Positions 25,954 through 33,886 of a DNA stretch of 64,000 bases are shown one piece after another. A program made the translations under genes and the position numbers. Origin of the DNA: Streptomyces sp. Ag109_O5-1 (GTDB taxonomy: Bacteria > Actinomycetota > Actinomycetes > Streptomycetales > Streptomycetaceae). The DNA is taken from contig NZ_RKQF01000001.1 in assembly GCF_003814875.1 (NCBI RefSeq), forward strand, positions 930,001 to 994,000, given 5' to 3'. Position 1 is the first letter of the stretch. The number at the start of each line of letters is the position of its first letter. The notes beneath the pieces were generated by a model, which ran no database searches, was not told where the DNA came from, and worked only from the letters and a program-made list of their open reading frames with translations.

Positions 25954-26699
25954 GACCGCACCTCGAAGGCCTTCATCCGGTCCAGGACCGTGTCGGCCGT
26001 CGGGGACTGCATCCGGTCGACCAAGCGCCCGTCGGCGAGGAAGACCACCTCGTCGGCGTGGGCGGCGGCCACCGGGTCGTGGGTGACCATGACGACCGTG
26101 CGGCCCGTCCGCCGTACGGCGTCGCCGAGCAGGCCGAGGACCTCGGCGCCGGAGCGGGAGTCGAGGTTGCCGGTGGGCTCGTCGGCGAAGACGACCTCCG
26201 GGCGGCCCGCGAACGCCCGTGCCACGGCGACGCGTTGCTGCTGGCCGCCGGAGAGTTCGCAGGGGCGGTGGCGCAGCCGGTCGCGCAGCCCGACGACGTC
26301 GACGAGCGCGTCGATCCACTCCGGGTCGCCGCGCCCGCCCGCCAGGTCGAGCGGCAGGGTGATGTTCTCCGCGACGGTCAGCGTCGGCACCAGGTTGAAC
26401 GCCTGGAAGACAAAGCCGATCCGGTCCCGGCGCAGCAGCGTCAGCCGCCGGTCGTCGAGCGAACCCAGCTCGGTGTCACCGACGTAGGCGGCGCCGGAGG
26501 TGAGGGTGTCGAGGCCGGCCGCACAGTGCATCAGGGTGGACTTGCCGGAGCCCGACGGGCCCATGATCGCGGTGAAGCGTCCTTCCGGGAACGCCACGTC
26601 CACGCCGTCCAGGGCGTGTACGGCGGTGTCGCCGCCCCCGTACACCTTCACGGCCCCCACGACCCGGGCCGCGGCCCGTACCGCTGTCGTCGTGGTCAT
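25950..26699 (-). CDS. ABC transporter ATP-binding protein (MacB/LolD type)
   Basis: 249 residues. Walker A GPSGSGKST, Q-loop FVFQAFNLVPTLTVAEN, signature LSGGQQQRVAVARAF, Walker B VVFADEPTGNLDS and H-loop VTHDP are all present. The LDS after Walker B and the FNL segment are typical of LolD/MacB-type ATPases that drive FtsX permeases. The gene overlaps the SHOCT gene upstream and the permease downstream by four bases each, so the three form a translationally coupled operon. Confidence 0.93.
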   Translation of the reverse strand: MTTTTAVRAAARVVGAVKVYGGGDTAVHALDGVDVAFPEGRFTAIMGPSGSGKSTLMHCAAGLDTLTSGAAYVGDTELGSLDDRRLTLLRRDRIGFVFQAFNLVPTLTVAENITLPLDLAGGRGDPEWIDALVDVVGLRDRLRHRPCELSGGQQQRVAVARAFAGRPEVVFADEPTGNLDSRSGAEVLGLLGDAVRRTGRTVVMVTHDPVAAAHADEVVFLADGRLVDRMQSPTADTVLDRMKAFEVRS

Positions 26700-26986
26700 G
26701 CCGCACCGCCCTTGCCGATGCGGCCGAACTGCTCCTCCAGGACGGACAGCCGCCGCCAGTACTCGTCCTCGTCGATCTCGCCGGAGGCGAAACGGCGGCC
26801 GAGGACCGCGAGCGGCGAGTCGCCGGCCGGGCGTCCGGCGTCCATCGGGCGCCAGGTGCCGCCGCGCCCGCGCCGGACTGTGCGCCGCAGAAAGGTGACG
26901 GCGCCGACCACCACGGCCGCCCAGATCAGCGGGAGGAACAGGATCCACGGGCCGGGCCCGCCGTCCCAGTTCGCCAGGGTCTGCAT
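26696..26986 (-). CDS. SHOCT domain small membrane protein
   Basis: 96 residues. A single membrane helix (about 13-33, WILFLPLIWAAVVVGAVTF) is followed by a basic stretch and a C-terminal SHOCT motif (LGRRFASGEIDEDEYWRRLSVLE). SHOCT segments are short oligomerisation or targeting modules often found beside transporters. Its stop overlaps the start of the ABC ATPase (ATGA), which points to coupled expression and possibly an accessory role for the exporter. Confidence 0.85.
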   Translation of the reverse strand: MQTLANWDGGPGPWILFLPLIWAAVVVGAVTFLRRTVRRGRGGTWRPMDAGRPAGDSPLAVLGRRFASGEIDEDEYWRRLSVLEEQFGRIGKGGAA

Positions 26987-27140
26987 CTCGGTTCGACTCC
27001 TCCATCGGAAAGGTTCTGTGCGATACCTCCGAGCCTGGCCGCGGGAAGGGGTCCGGGTCGTCGTGCGGCCGGCGGCAGTGGCCGTACCTCCCGGGGAGTA
27101 CGCGACGGTGGGCGCACTGCTCCCCGAAGCACTGGCGTTC

Positions 27141-27160
27141 TGTAACTACTAGTATGTACA
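27141..27160. promoter_or_regulatory. TetR-type operator
   Basis: The 20-bp element TGTAACTACTAGTATGTACA matches its own reverse complement at 16 of 20 positions, centred on CTAG. It contains a possible -10 (TAGTAT, 27150-27155) and covers the first in-frame ATG of the TetR gene. A repressor bound here would block transcription of the TetR/DUF4865 operon. Confidence 0.7.
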
Positions 27161-27168
27161 GTGGTTGC

Positions 27169-27723
27169 ATGAGCACGTCGGAGCGGTTGATCGAGTCCAC
27201 GCGTGAGCTGCTGTGGGAGCGCGGTTACGTCGGTACGAGCCCGAAGGCGATCCTGGAGCGTTCCGGCGCCGGCCAGGGCAGCATGTACCACCACTTCAAG
27301 GGCAAGCAGGACCTCGCGCTGGCCGCGATCCGCCGGACCGCCGAGGAACTGCTGGCCACCGCCGAGGAAGTACTCACCGTGCCCGGCACGCCCTACGAGC
27401 GGATCGAGGCGTATCTGCGGCGCGAGCGCGATGTGCTGCGCGGCTGTCCGATCGGCCGGCTGACCATGGACCCGGACATCGTCGCGAGCGACGAACTGCG
27501 GGCGCCGGTCGACGAGACGCTGGACCAGATCCGGGAGCTGATCGCCGGGATCGTCAAAGAGGGCAAGGAACAGGGGCAGTTCGGGACCCAGGTGGACGGC
27601 GAGGAGATCGCCGCGACCGTCCTCGCGACCGTCCAGGGCGGCTACGTCCTCGCCCGCGCCTCCGGCTCACCGGCCGCCTTCGACACCGGCGTGCGCGGAC
27701 TGCTGTCCCTGCTGAGGAGTTGA
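27169..27723 (+). CDS. TetR/AcrR family transcriptional regulator
   Basis: 184 residues from ATG 27169 (MSTSERLIESTRELL). The HTH is ERGYVGTSPKAILERSGAGQGSMYHHFKGKQDLALAAI split over two helices, and LRGCPIGRLTMDPDI in the ligand domain is typical of one TetR C-terminal subgroup. An upstream in-frame ATG at 27154 lies inside the palindrome, so I take 27169; the message may be nearly leaderless. It is followed after six bases by the DUF4865 gene, and autoregulation of the operon is likely. Confidence 0.9.
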   Translation: MSTSERLIESTRELLWERGYVGTSPKAILERSGAGQGSMYHHFKGKQDLALAAIRRTAEELLATAEEVLTVPGTPYERIEAYLRRERDVLRGCPIGRLTMDPDIVASDELRAPVDETLDQIRELIAGIVKEGKEQGQFGTQVDGEEIAATVLATVQGGYVLARASGSPAAFDTGVRGLLSLLRS

Positions 27724-27729
27724 CGCGAC

Positions 27730-28314
27730 ATGCACGCCCTGCAGTACGAATTGACGCTCCCCGCCGACTACGACACCGGCATCATCCGTGACCGGGTGGC
27801 CCGCGTCGGGCATCTGCTCGACGACTGGGACGGCCTCGGCTTCAAGACATTTCTGCTGCGCGAGCGCGGTGTGCACGGCTCGCCCGTCAACCAGTACGCC
27901 CCGTTCTACCTCTGGAACACCGTGGAGGGCATGAACCGCTTCCTCTGGGGAAGCGCCTTCCAGGGACTCGTGAACGACTTCGGGCGGCCTTCGGTACGGC
28001 AGTGGTCGGGGCTGGCGTACGAGGAGGGCGCCGCAGCCGGCGCTCCCGCGGCCTTCGCGGTGCGGCGGCGCGAGCCGCTGGCCGAGGGGATCGAGCTCTG
28101 CGAGCTGATGGCAGGCGCGGTGCTGGAGACACGGCGGATCGCGGACGAGGACGGTGCCGTGCTGGCGGCGGCCGCCGTGGACACCGGCCGCTGGGAACTG
28201 GTCCGCTTCTCCCTCTGGACGCATGACACACCGAAGGCCGAGGGGGACGTGTTCCAGGTGCTGCACATGTCGGCGCCCGGCCGGGACCGGCTGCCGCGCG
28301 GGCAGCAGTGGTGA
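27730..28314 (+). CDS. DUF4865 family protein
   Basis: 194 residues with the family hallmarks: an N-terminal ALQYELTLPADYD, VARVGHLLDDWDGLGFKTFL, and SPVNQYAPFYLWNTVEGMNRFLWG. DUF4865 proteins are monooxygenase-like (dimeric alpha-beta barrel type) and often follow TetR genes. A role in a small detoxification operon is plausible but unproven. It is six bases after the TetR stop, and its own stop overlaps the start of the phosphotriesterase-like gene. Confidence 0.85.
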   Translation: MHALQYELTLPADYDTGIIRDRVARVGHLLDDWDGLGFKTFLLRERGVHGSPVNQYAPFYLWNTVEGMNRFLWGSAFQGLVNDFGRPSVRQWSGLAYEEGAAAGAPAAFAVRRREPLAEGIELCELMAGAVLETRRIADEDGAVLAAAAVDTGRWELVRFSLWTHDTPKAEGDVFQVLHMSAPGRDRLPRGQQW

Positions 28315-29219
28315 GCAGTGTCCGTACGGTCCTCGGTGATGTCCGGCCCGAGGACCTGGGTGTGTGCGACGCGCACGACCACCTCTTCCTCCGCAGCCCA
28401 CAGCTCCCGGGCCGGGAGCTGAACGACGCGGCCGCCGCACGGGCGGAGTCGGCGGCGTTCCGGGCGGCGGGTGGGACTGCCGTCGTGCAGTGGACGCCGT
28501 ACGGGATGGGCCGGCGGGCCGCCGACCTGCCGCTGCTCTCCCGGGCCACCGGGGTACACCTGGTCTGCGCGACCGGACTGCACCAAGCCGCACACTACGC
28601 CCCGGAGTTGCTCGACGGGCTGCGCGGGAGACTCGCCGAGGTCCTCGTCGACGAGCTGACCCGGGGCATCGGCACCTCGGGGGTACGCGCCGGTCTGATC
28701 AAGGTGGCAGGGGGCTTCCACGGCCTCGACGCACATGCCCGCTGGACGATGACCGCGGCGGCCGAGGCGCACCGGGCCACCGGTGCGCCGATCGCCGTCC
28801 ACCTGGAGCTGGGCACCGGCGCACTGGACGTACTCGACCTGCTGTGCGGAGAGTTGGGAGTCCCCGGTGACCGGGTGGTCCTCGGCCACCTCAACCGCTC
28901 CCCCGACCCGGCCGTCCACCGTGAGGCCGCCGCCTCCGGCTGCTGGCTGGCCTTCGACGGGCCGTCGCGCGCCAACCACGCCACCGACTGGCGGATGCCA
29001 GAGGCCGTACGCGCCCTGGCCGAGGCCGGGTTCGGGGACCGGCTGCTGCTCGGCGGGGACACCGTGGTGGCCGGGGCACGGTCGGTGGACGGCGGGCCCG
29101 GGATGCCGTACCTGCTGCGGCGGGTGCGCCCGCGGCTGGTGGCGGAGCTGGGTGCCGAGCACGTCGAGCGCATCCTGATCCACAACCCGGCCCGGGCGTT
29201 CGCCGTCGAGTGGCGCTAG
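28308..29219 (+). CDS. phosphotriesterase family amidohydrolase
   Basis: 303 residues from GTG 28308 (GTG 28311 is equally possible). TIM-barrel metal ligands of the phosphotriesterase family are visible: HDHL near residue 20, the carboxylated-Lys strand GLIKVAGG near 127, His in PIAVHLELG and VVLGHLNRSP, and Asp in LLLGGDTV. Such enzymes are lactonases or aryl-phosphotriesterases. It is the third gene of the TetR/DUF4865 unit, overlapping the previous stop by seven bases. The true substrate is unknown. Confidence 0.88.
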   Translation: MVSSVRTVLGDVRPEDLGVCDAHDHLFLRSPQLPGRELNDAAAARAESAAFRAAGGTAVVQWTPYGMGRRAADLPLLSRATGVHLVCATGLHQAAHYAPELLDGLRGRLAEVLVDELTRGIGTSGVRAGLIKVAGGFHGLDAHARWTMTAAAEAHRATGAPIAVHLELGTGALDVLDLLCGELGVPGDRVVLGHLNRSPDPAVHREAAASGCWLAFDGPSRANHATDWRMPEAVRALAEAGFGDRLLLGGDTVVAGARSVDGGPGMPYLLRRVRPRLVAELGAEHVERILIHNPARAFAVEWR

Positions 29220-29231
29220 TCGCCGGAGGCG

Positions 29232-30068
29232 TCAGGCCACAAAGATGTCGACCGACGGGCGGAGCTTCGCGGCTGCGGCCAGGGCCTCGTGGGCCGGGTG
29301 GGTGTCGAAGGCGGTCAGCAGCGCGCTGTCAGCGGGGAGTTCGGAGACGGGGAAGGCGATCTGCTCATAGGCGGCCGGGAAGCGCGGGCCCCAGCGGCGG
29401 GTGCCGAGGCGGGCCGTGCGGGAGCAGTCGTCGACCATGTGGGCGACATCGCGGGCGTGCATGTACGGCAGCAGCGAGTCGACCGCCTCGATGACGGACT
29501 CGTTGACGATCTCGGACCACGAGTGGCCGCGCTCGGCGAACTCGTCGACCTGCGCCGTCATCGTGGCCACGAACACGCCGGCGGCGAACGGATCGACGGG
29601 CAGCTCCCGTTCGGCCCGCCGGGCGCGGACCCGCTTCCCCGCCGCCCACATCGGCGAACCGCCGATCCGGCTCATCTCCCGCTTTCCGAGCCGCCGTTCG
29701 GCGAGGATCACGCTGCGCAGTCCGGAGCCGTCGGCGACCTCGTCGTAGATCTCGGCGACGATCTCGCGGGCAGGCCCGTAGGTCGCCGTGTGCGCCCGGT
29801 CGAAGACCTCGCGTGCGGTCGTGTCGAGGTCCTCCCGGACGGCCCGGAGCCCCGCCCGCGAGATCGTCCGGGCGATCGGCCCGGTCACGTTCTCGCAGGA
29901 CTGCTCGTACGCCGTCACCGCGTCGTCACCGGCCAGCCGGTAGTGGCTGTACAGGCTCTCGACGATGTCGTGCACGGCGCCGAGCAGGATGGCGCGCTCG
30001 CCGACGATGTCGGAGCGGTACTCGCTCTCCAGCGTGGTGCGGAAGGTGTACGGCGCCCCGAGCGCGAC
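29232..30068 (-). pseudogene. truncated class II ketol-acid reductoisomerase (IlvC), N-terminal domain missing
   Basis: The minus-strand frame encodes both knotted KARI C-terminal domains: ALGAPYTFRTTLESEYRSD, VGERAILLGAVHDIVESLY and CSRTARLGTRRWGPRF. Homology begins abruptly at about 30068. The NADPH-binding Rossmann half (about 200 residues) and the start codon are gone; what lies upstream is the reverse strand of an ilvY-like fragment. KARI catalyses the second step of branched-chain amino acid synthesis, but this piece cannot bind NADPH. It was presumably an accessory class II copy. Confidence 0.8.
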
Positions 30069-30084
30069 CGACCAGCCGGGGCGA

Positions 30085-30540
30085 GGTCGGTGGCCCGGCC
30101 GTCCGGGTCGGCGTGCACGGCGAAACTGCATCCCGGCACGGCTGCCGGAACCGCTGGTCGGCCGGACGGTGGCGGTCACCGACCTGGTCCTGGTCACCGC
30201 GCGCGACCGCCCGGACCCCGGGCTGGACGGCCCGTTCGTGCTCCCGCAGCAGGGCCTGGTGCGCGAGGCGGCCGACCGCTGGTTCCGCACCCGGGGCACG
30301 GTCCCGGACCTCGCCTGTGAACCGGACGGCCACGAAGCGCTGTTGGCCCTGGTCACGCTGGGCTGTGGCACGGGGATGGTGCCCCGGATCGTGCTGGAGC
30401 ACAGCGCGGTGCAGGAGCGGATCGCGGCGCTCCCGGCCGACCCGGCGCCGGAGCCGTTCCCCATCGGTCTGTGCATCCGCCGCGCCGACCTGCGGCGGCC
30501 GTTGGTGGCGGCGCTGTGGAGCCTGACGGCACGGTGGTAG
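30085..30540 (+). pseudogene. truncated LysR-type regulator, IlvY-like C-terminus
   Basis: From about 30127 the plus strand encodes the C-terminal ~138 residues of an IlvY-like LysR protein: IPARLPEPLVGRTVAVTD, FVLPQQGLVREAADRWF, GHEALLALVTLGCGTGMVP and a terminal RPLVAALWSLTARW. The DNA-binding half is absent. A short additional piece may extend back to about 30085 in another frame. In enterobacteria ilvY and ilvC are divergent neighbours; here both have lost their 5' halves and are joined head to head. Confidence 0.78.
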
Positions 30541-30542
30541 AC

Positions 30543-30640
30543 CGTTGGCCCGCGGGTGGTGGGTCGTTGGCCTGTGGGCGGTGGGCCATTGGCCTACGGA
30601 GGCGGGCGAGATGGCCTGTGGAGGTGGGCCGTTGGCCTAC
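30543..30640. repeat. 22-bp tandem repeat, five imperfect units
   Basis: Units start at 30543, 30565, 30587, 30609 and 30630 (periods 22, 22, 22 and 21), each beginning CGTTGGCC or a variant and continuing with GTGGG/GGCGG-rich sequence. The array lies between the ilvY remnant and the ROK gene, and its last unit covers the ROK stop codon. It is not a CRISPR: there are no unique spacers. Confidence 0.75.
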
Positions 30641-31875
30641 TGCAGCGCCCCCAGCGGGTCGTCCAGGACCGGCTGCCAGGCCAACTCGGCCGCCCCCACC
30701 AGGCTGTTGTGGCTGAGCGTGCACGGCAGGATCGGTACGCCGCCGCTCTGCCCCCACAGGCTGCGGTCGGCGACGACCGCGCGCAGCCGCTCCGGGTCGG
30801 CGTCCAGGAGGGTGCGGTGCAGGCCGCCGAGGATGATCCGGTCGGGGTTGAGGATGTTGACCAGTCCGGCCAGGCCCAGGCCGAGCCGGTCGATGAGGGC
30901 CTCGGTGGCCCTGCGGACGGTCGGGTCGCCGTAGTGGTCGCGGACCAGGTCCTCGGCCTGTCGGAGCAGCGACACCTCGGGGCCGGGCGCACGGCCCGCC
31001 TCGATGAGCAGCGCCAGCGGATCCGCCTCGACGTCCAGACAGCCCCGGCTGCCGCAGTGGCAGGGGCGGCCCTCGGGGTTGACCGTGAGGTGGCCGACCT
31101 CCAGGGCCAGGCCCGAACTCCCCGTGTGCAGGCGGCCGTCGAGGACCAGCGCACCGCCGACGCCCCGGTGCCCGGTGGCCACGCACAGCAGGTCCCGGGC
31201 GCCCCGGCCCGCGCCGTGCCGGTGCTCGGCGAGCGCGGCCAGGTTCACGTCGTTGCCCGCGAACGCAGGACCGGTGATCCCGGCCGCGCGCACACACTCC
31301 GCGAAGATGCGGCGCACCGGCGCGCCCACCGGCCAGGCCAGGTGCAGGGGGTTGAGGGCGAGGCCCTCCGGTTCGGCGACGGCGGACGGCACGGCGAGAC
31401 CGGCGCCGACGCAGCGGCGGCCGGTGGTCTGCAGCAGGTCGGCGCCGGCCTCCACCACCGAGCCCAGCACCTTCGCCGGATCGGCGTCGACCGTCTCGCA
31501 GCCGGGCGCCGTCGCGACGATACGGCCGCCCAGGCCGACCAGCGCCGCGCGGAAACCGTCCGCGTGGACCTGTGCGGCGAGCACGACCGGGCCGTTCTCG
31601 GCGACCTCGAGGCGGTGCGAGGGGCGGCCTTGCGACCCGGCCGCGGCGCCCGGGTGCGCGTCGACCCTGATCAGGCCGAGCGCCTCCAGTTCGGCGGCGA
31701 CGGCGCCGGCGGTGGCCCGGGTGACGCCGAGTTCCGCGGTGAGGACCGCGCGGGTGGGGGCCCGGCCGGTGTGCACGAGTTCCAGTGCGGGGCCGAGTGC
31801 GCCGCGTCCTCTGTCCAACCGGGGTTTCGAGGTGGTCCCTTCCCCCGCCGGCCGGGGGTGCGCCTTGCCGCTCAT
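30637..31875 (-). CDS. ROK family transcriptional regulator / sugar kinase-like
   Basis: 412 residues from ATG 31875 (MSGKAHPRPAG). An N-terminal winged HTH (VLTAELGVTRATAGAVAAELEAL, split here as VTRATAGAVAAEL) is fused to a ROK ATPase-fold domain. The ROK zinc motif reads CHCGSRGCLDVEA, and the GHRGVGGALV and AGNDVNLAAL segments are present. Such proteins repress sugar-use genes. Its target is unknown; sugar-phosphate genes begin 2 kb further on. The frame continues to 31983 but into the AlkB gene's end. Confidence 0.9.
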   Translation of the reverse strand: MSGKAHPRPAGEGTTSKPRLDRGRGALGPALELVHTGRAPTRAVLTAELGVTRATAGAVAAELEALGLIRVDAHPGAAAGSQGRPSHRLEVAENGPVVLAAQVHADGFRAALVGLGGRIVATAPGCETVDADPAKVLGSVVEAGADLLQTTGRRCVGAGLAVPSAVAEPEGLALNPLHLAWPVGAPVRRIFAECVRAAGITGPAFAGNDVNLAALAEHRHGAGRGARDLLCVATGHRGVGGALVLDGRLHTGSSGLALEVGHLTVNPEGRPCHCGSRGCLDVEADPLALLIEAGRAPGPEVSLLRQAEDLVRDHYGDPTVRRATEALIDRLGLGLAGLVNILNPDRIILGGLHRTLLDADPERLRAVVADRSLWGQSGGVPILPCTLSHNSLVGAAELAWQPVLDDPLGALQ

Positions 31876-31927
31876 GAGAGGGAGTCTGCCATGATCCGTG
31901 GTCTTGAACGGTGCGGGTGCGTCGTGG

Positions 31928-31947
31928 CCGGTCGCGCGGTTCCCCGC
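31928..31947. repeat. Streptomyces dispersed intergenic hairpin repeat, copy 1
   Basis: GGTCGCGCGGTTCCCCGCGC forms a hairpin (GCGCGG 31932-31937 / CCGCGC 31942-31947). The identical 20 bases occur reverse-complemented at 45908-45927. Elements of this kind are common between streptomycete genes, where they probably act as terminators or mRNA stabilisers. It lies between the AlkB stop and the ROK start. Confidence 0.65.
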
Positions 31948-31951
31948 GCCC

Positions 31952-32629
31952 CTAACGGGGCGCTCCGAGCACGGCTCCTTCAAAGCCGCTCACTCTCAGC
32001 GTGACGTTCAAGCGGCCCGTCAGGCCCAGCTCCGCCGGTCCCGTGCCCGGGTACACCTTCGGCACCCCGTGATACGCGAGCCGGGACTCTCCCCCGAACA
32101 CGAACAGGTCTCCCGAGCGCAGCTCCACGTCCCTGTAGGGCTTGGTCCTGCTCTCCGTGTTCCCGAAACGGAACACACACGTGTCCCCCAGACTCAGTGA
32201 CACCACCGGCGCGTCCGACTTCTCGTCGGCGTCCCGGTGCATGCCCATCCGGGCGTCGGCGTCGTAGAAGTTGATCAGTGCGATGTCGTACGACAATCCG
32301 CCGACCGCCTCCGGGCCCAGCGCCTCGGTCACCGCGCGGCGGCCCAGTTCGTCCAGCCAGGCCGGGAACGGCTTCACGGGGCTGCCGTCGCCGTCGGTGA
32401 CCGTGCGGGCGTAGGCGTACGGGTACCAGTGCCAGCCCAGGCAGACCTGGCGGGCGGTCATGGTGCCGCCTCCCGGTGTGCGGACCGTACGCAGGCCGGC
32501 CGGGGGCCGGGCCCAGTCGCGGCAGGCGGTCAGCAGCGCGCGCTGCTGCTCCGCGTCCAGCCAGCCGGGGACGTGCACGGCGCCCGGCGCGATGCGGGCG
32601 CACGCCCTCGGGAACAGCTCATCCTCCAT
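31952..32629 (-). CDS. alkB: alpha-ketoglutarate-dependent dioxygenase AlkB
   Basis: 225 residues with the double-stranded beta-helix iron ligands HxD...H: MGMHRDADE (about 135) and RLAYHGVPKV (about 190). The 2-oxoglutarate-binding RLNVTLR follows. NFYDADARMGMHRD and GDLFVFGG are typical of bacterial AlkB. It repairs 1-methyladenine and 3-methylcytosine by oxidative demethylation. ATG 32629 is 55 bp from the divergent RlmG-like gene. Confidence 0.93.
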   Translation of the reverse strand: MEDELFPRACARIAPGAVHVPGWLDAEQQRALLTACRDWARPPAGLRTVRTPGGGTMTARQVCLGWHWYPYAYARTVTDGDGSPVKPFPAWLDELGRRAVTEALGPEAVGGLSYDIALINFYDADARMGMHRDADEKSDAPVVSLSLGDTCVFRFGNTESRTKPYRDVELRSGDLFVFGGESRLAYHGVPKVYPGTGPAELGLTGRLNVTLRVSGFEGAVLGAPR

Positions 32630-32684
32630 GCCCCCATCCTGCCCGACCGGGTCTGAGCTGGGGTTCGGCTAGCCTGGACGCACG

Positions 32685-33827
32685 ATGAGCGACCGTATGA
32701 CGACTGCGTGGGGCGAGTTCGAACTGTCCCGCTTCCCGGAGGATCCGCGCGACCGGCTGCGTGCCTGGGACGCCTCCGACGCGTACCTGCTGCGGTATCT
32801 CGACCGGGAGCGGATCGGGCTGTCCGGCACGGTCGTGGTGCTGGGCGACCGCTGGGGCGCGCTGGTCACGGCGTTGGCGGAGCACCGGCCGGCACAGATC
32901 ACCGACTCGTATCTGAGCCAGGAGGCTACCCGGGCGAATCTGGCGCGCGCGGGTGTCGAGCCGGGTGCGGTACAGCTGCTCACCACCCAGGATCCGCCGC
33001 CGGAGCGGGTGGACGTGCTGCTGGTGCGGGTGCCGAAGAGCCTGGCGCTCCTTGAGGACCAGTTGCTGCGGCTGGCTCCCGCCGTACATGCCGGCACGGT
33101 CGTGATCGGCACCGGCATGGTGAAGGAGATCCACACCTCGACGCTCCAGCTGTTCGAGCGGATCCTCGGGCCGACCCGGACCTCGCTGGCCGAGCAGAAG
33201 GCGCGGCTGATCCACTGCACGCCGGACCCGGAGCTGGAGCGGCCGCCGAACCCATGGCCGTACAGCTACGCGCTCCCGGACGGTATCGGCGCGGTCTCCG
33301 GGCGTACGGTCGTCAACCACGCGGGGGTCTTCTGCGCCGACCGGCTTGACATCGGTACGCGGTTCTTCCTGGCGCATCTGCCCGAGGGCAGGCGGCGGAT
33401 CGTGGATTTGGGGTGCGGCAACGGGGTGGTCGGTACGGCGGTGGCGCTGGCGGATCCGACGGCCGAGGTGCTGTTCGTCGACGAGTCGTTCCAGGCGGTG
33501 GCCTCGGCGGAGGCCACCTACAAGGCCAACGGGGTGCCTGGGCATGCCGAGTTCCGGGTCGGGGACGGGCTGGCCGGGGTCGCGGACGGGAGCGTGGACG
33601 TGGTGCTGAACAACCCGCCGTTCCACTCCCACCAGGCGACCACCGACGCGACGGCGTGGCGGATGTTCGCCGGGGCGAAGCGGGCGCTGCGGCCGGGCGG
33701 CGAACTGTGGGTGGTCGGCAACCGGCACCTGGGCTATCACGTGACGCTGCGCCGGCTGTTCGGCAACAGCCGGCTGGTCGCCAGTGACCCGAAGTTCGTG
33801 GTGCTGAAGGCGGTCAAGCGGGGGTAG
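32685..33827 (+). CDS. rlmG: 23S rRNA (guanine-N2) methyltransferase RlmG-like
   Basis: 380 residues. The N-terminal half is a degenerate methyltransferase-like domain (residues 1-190). The C-terminal half has the SAM motif IVDLGCGNGVVGTAVA and the catalytic NNPPFHSHQA motif of guanine-N2 RNA methyltransferases (RsmC/RlmG). The duplicated two-domain layout and length fit RlmG, which modifies G1835 of 23S rRNA; RsmC is the alternative. ATG 32685 is chosen as the first start after the AlkB promoter region. Confidence 0.85.
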   Translation: MSDRMTTAWGEFELSRFPEDPRDRLRAWDASDAYLLRYLDRERIGLSGTVVVLGDRWGALVTALAEHRPAQITDSYLSQEATRANLARAGVEPGAVQLLTTQDPPPERVDVLLVRVPKSLALLEDQLLRLAPAVHAGTVVIGTGMVKEIHTSTLQLFERILGPTRTSLAEQKARLIHCTPDPELERPPNPWPYSYALPDGIGAVSGRTVVNHAGVFCADRLDIGTRFFLAHLPEGRRRIVDLGCGNGVVGTAVALADPTAEVLFVDESFQAVASAEATYKANGVPGHAEFRVGDGLAGVADGSVDVVLNNPPFHSHQATTDATAWRMFAGAKRALRPGGELWVVGNRHLGYHVTLRRLFGNSRLVASDPKFVVLKAVKRG

Positions 33828-33886
33828 TCCCGCCGGTCAGTCGGAGGCAGTCCGCGGGTCAGTCGGGGGGAGTCCCGCGGGTGAGT
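33826..33886. repeat. 22-23-bp imperfect tandem repeat at gene end
   Basis: Three consecutive units (33826-33848, 33849-33870 and 33871-33886, the last partial) begin AGTCC(C)GC and share GGGTCAGTCGG-like sequence. The array covers the rlmG stop codon and the last residues of the aldolase gene, so it slightly alters the aldolase C-terminus (RGTPPD). Confidence 0.6.

Noticed and set aside
30543..30640. CRISPR-like array
   Set aside because: Repeats are contiguous and imperfect, with no unique spacers and no cas genes in the window.
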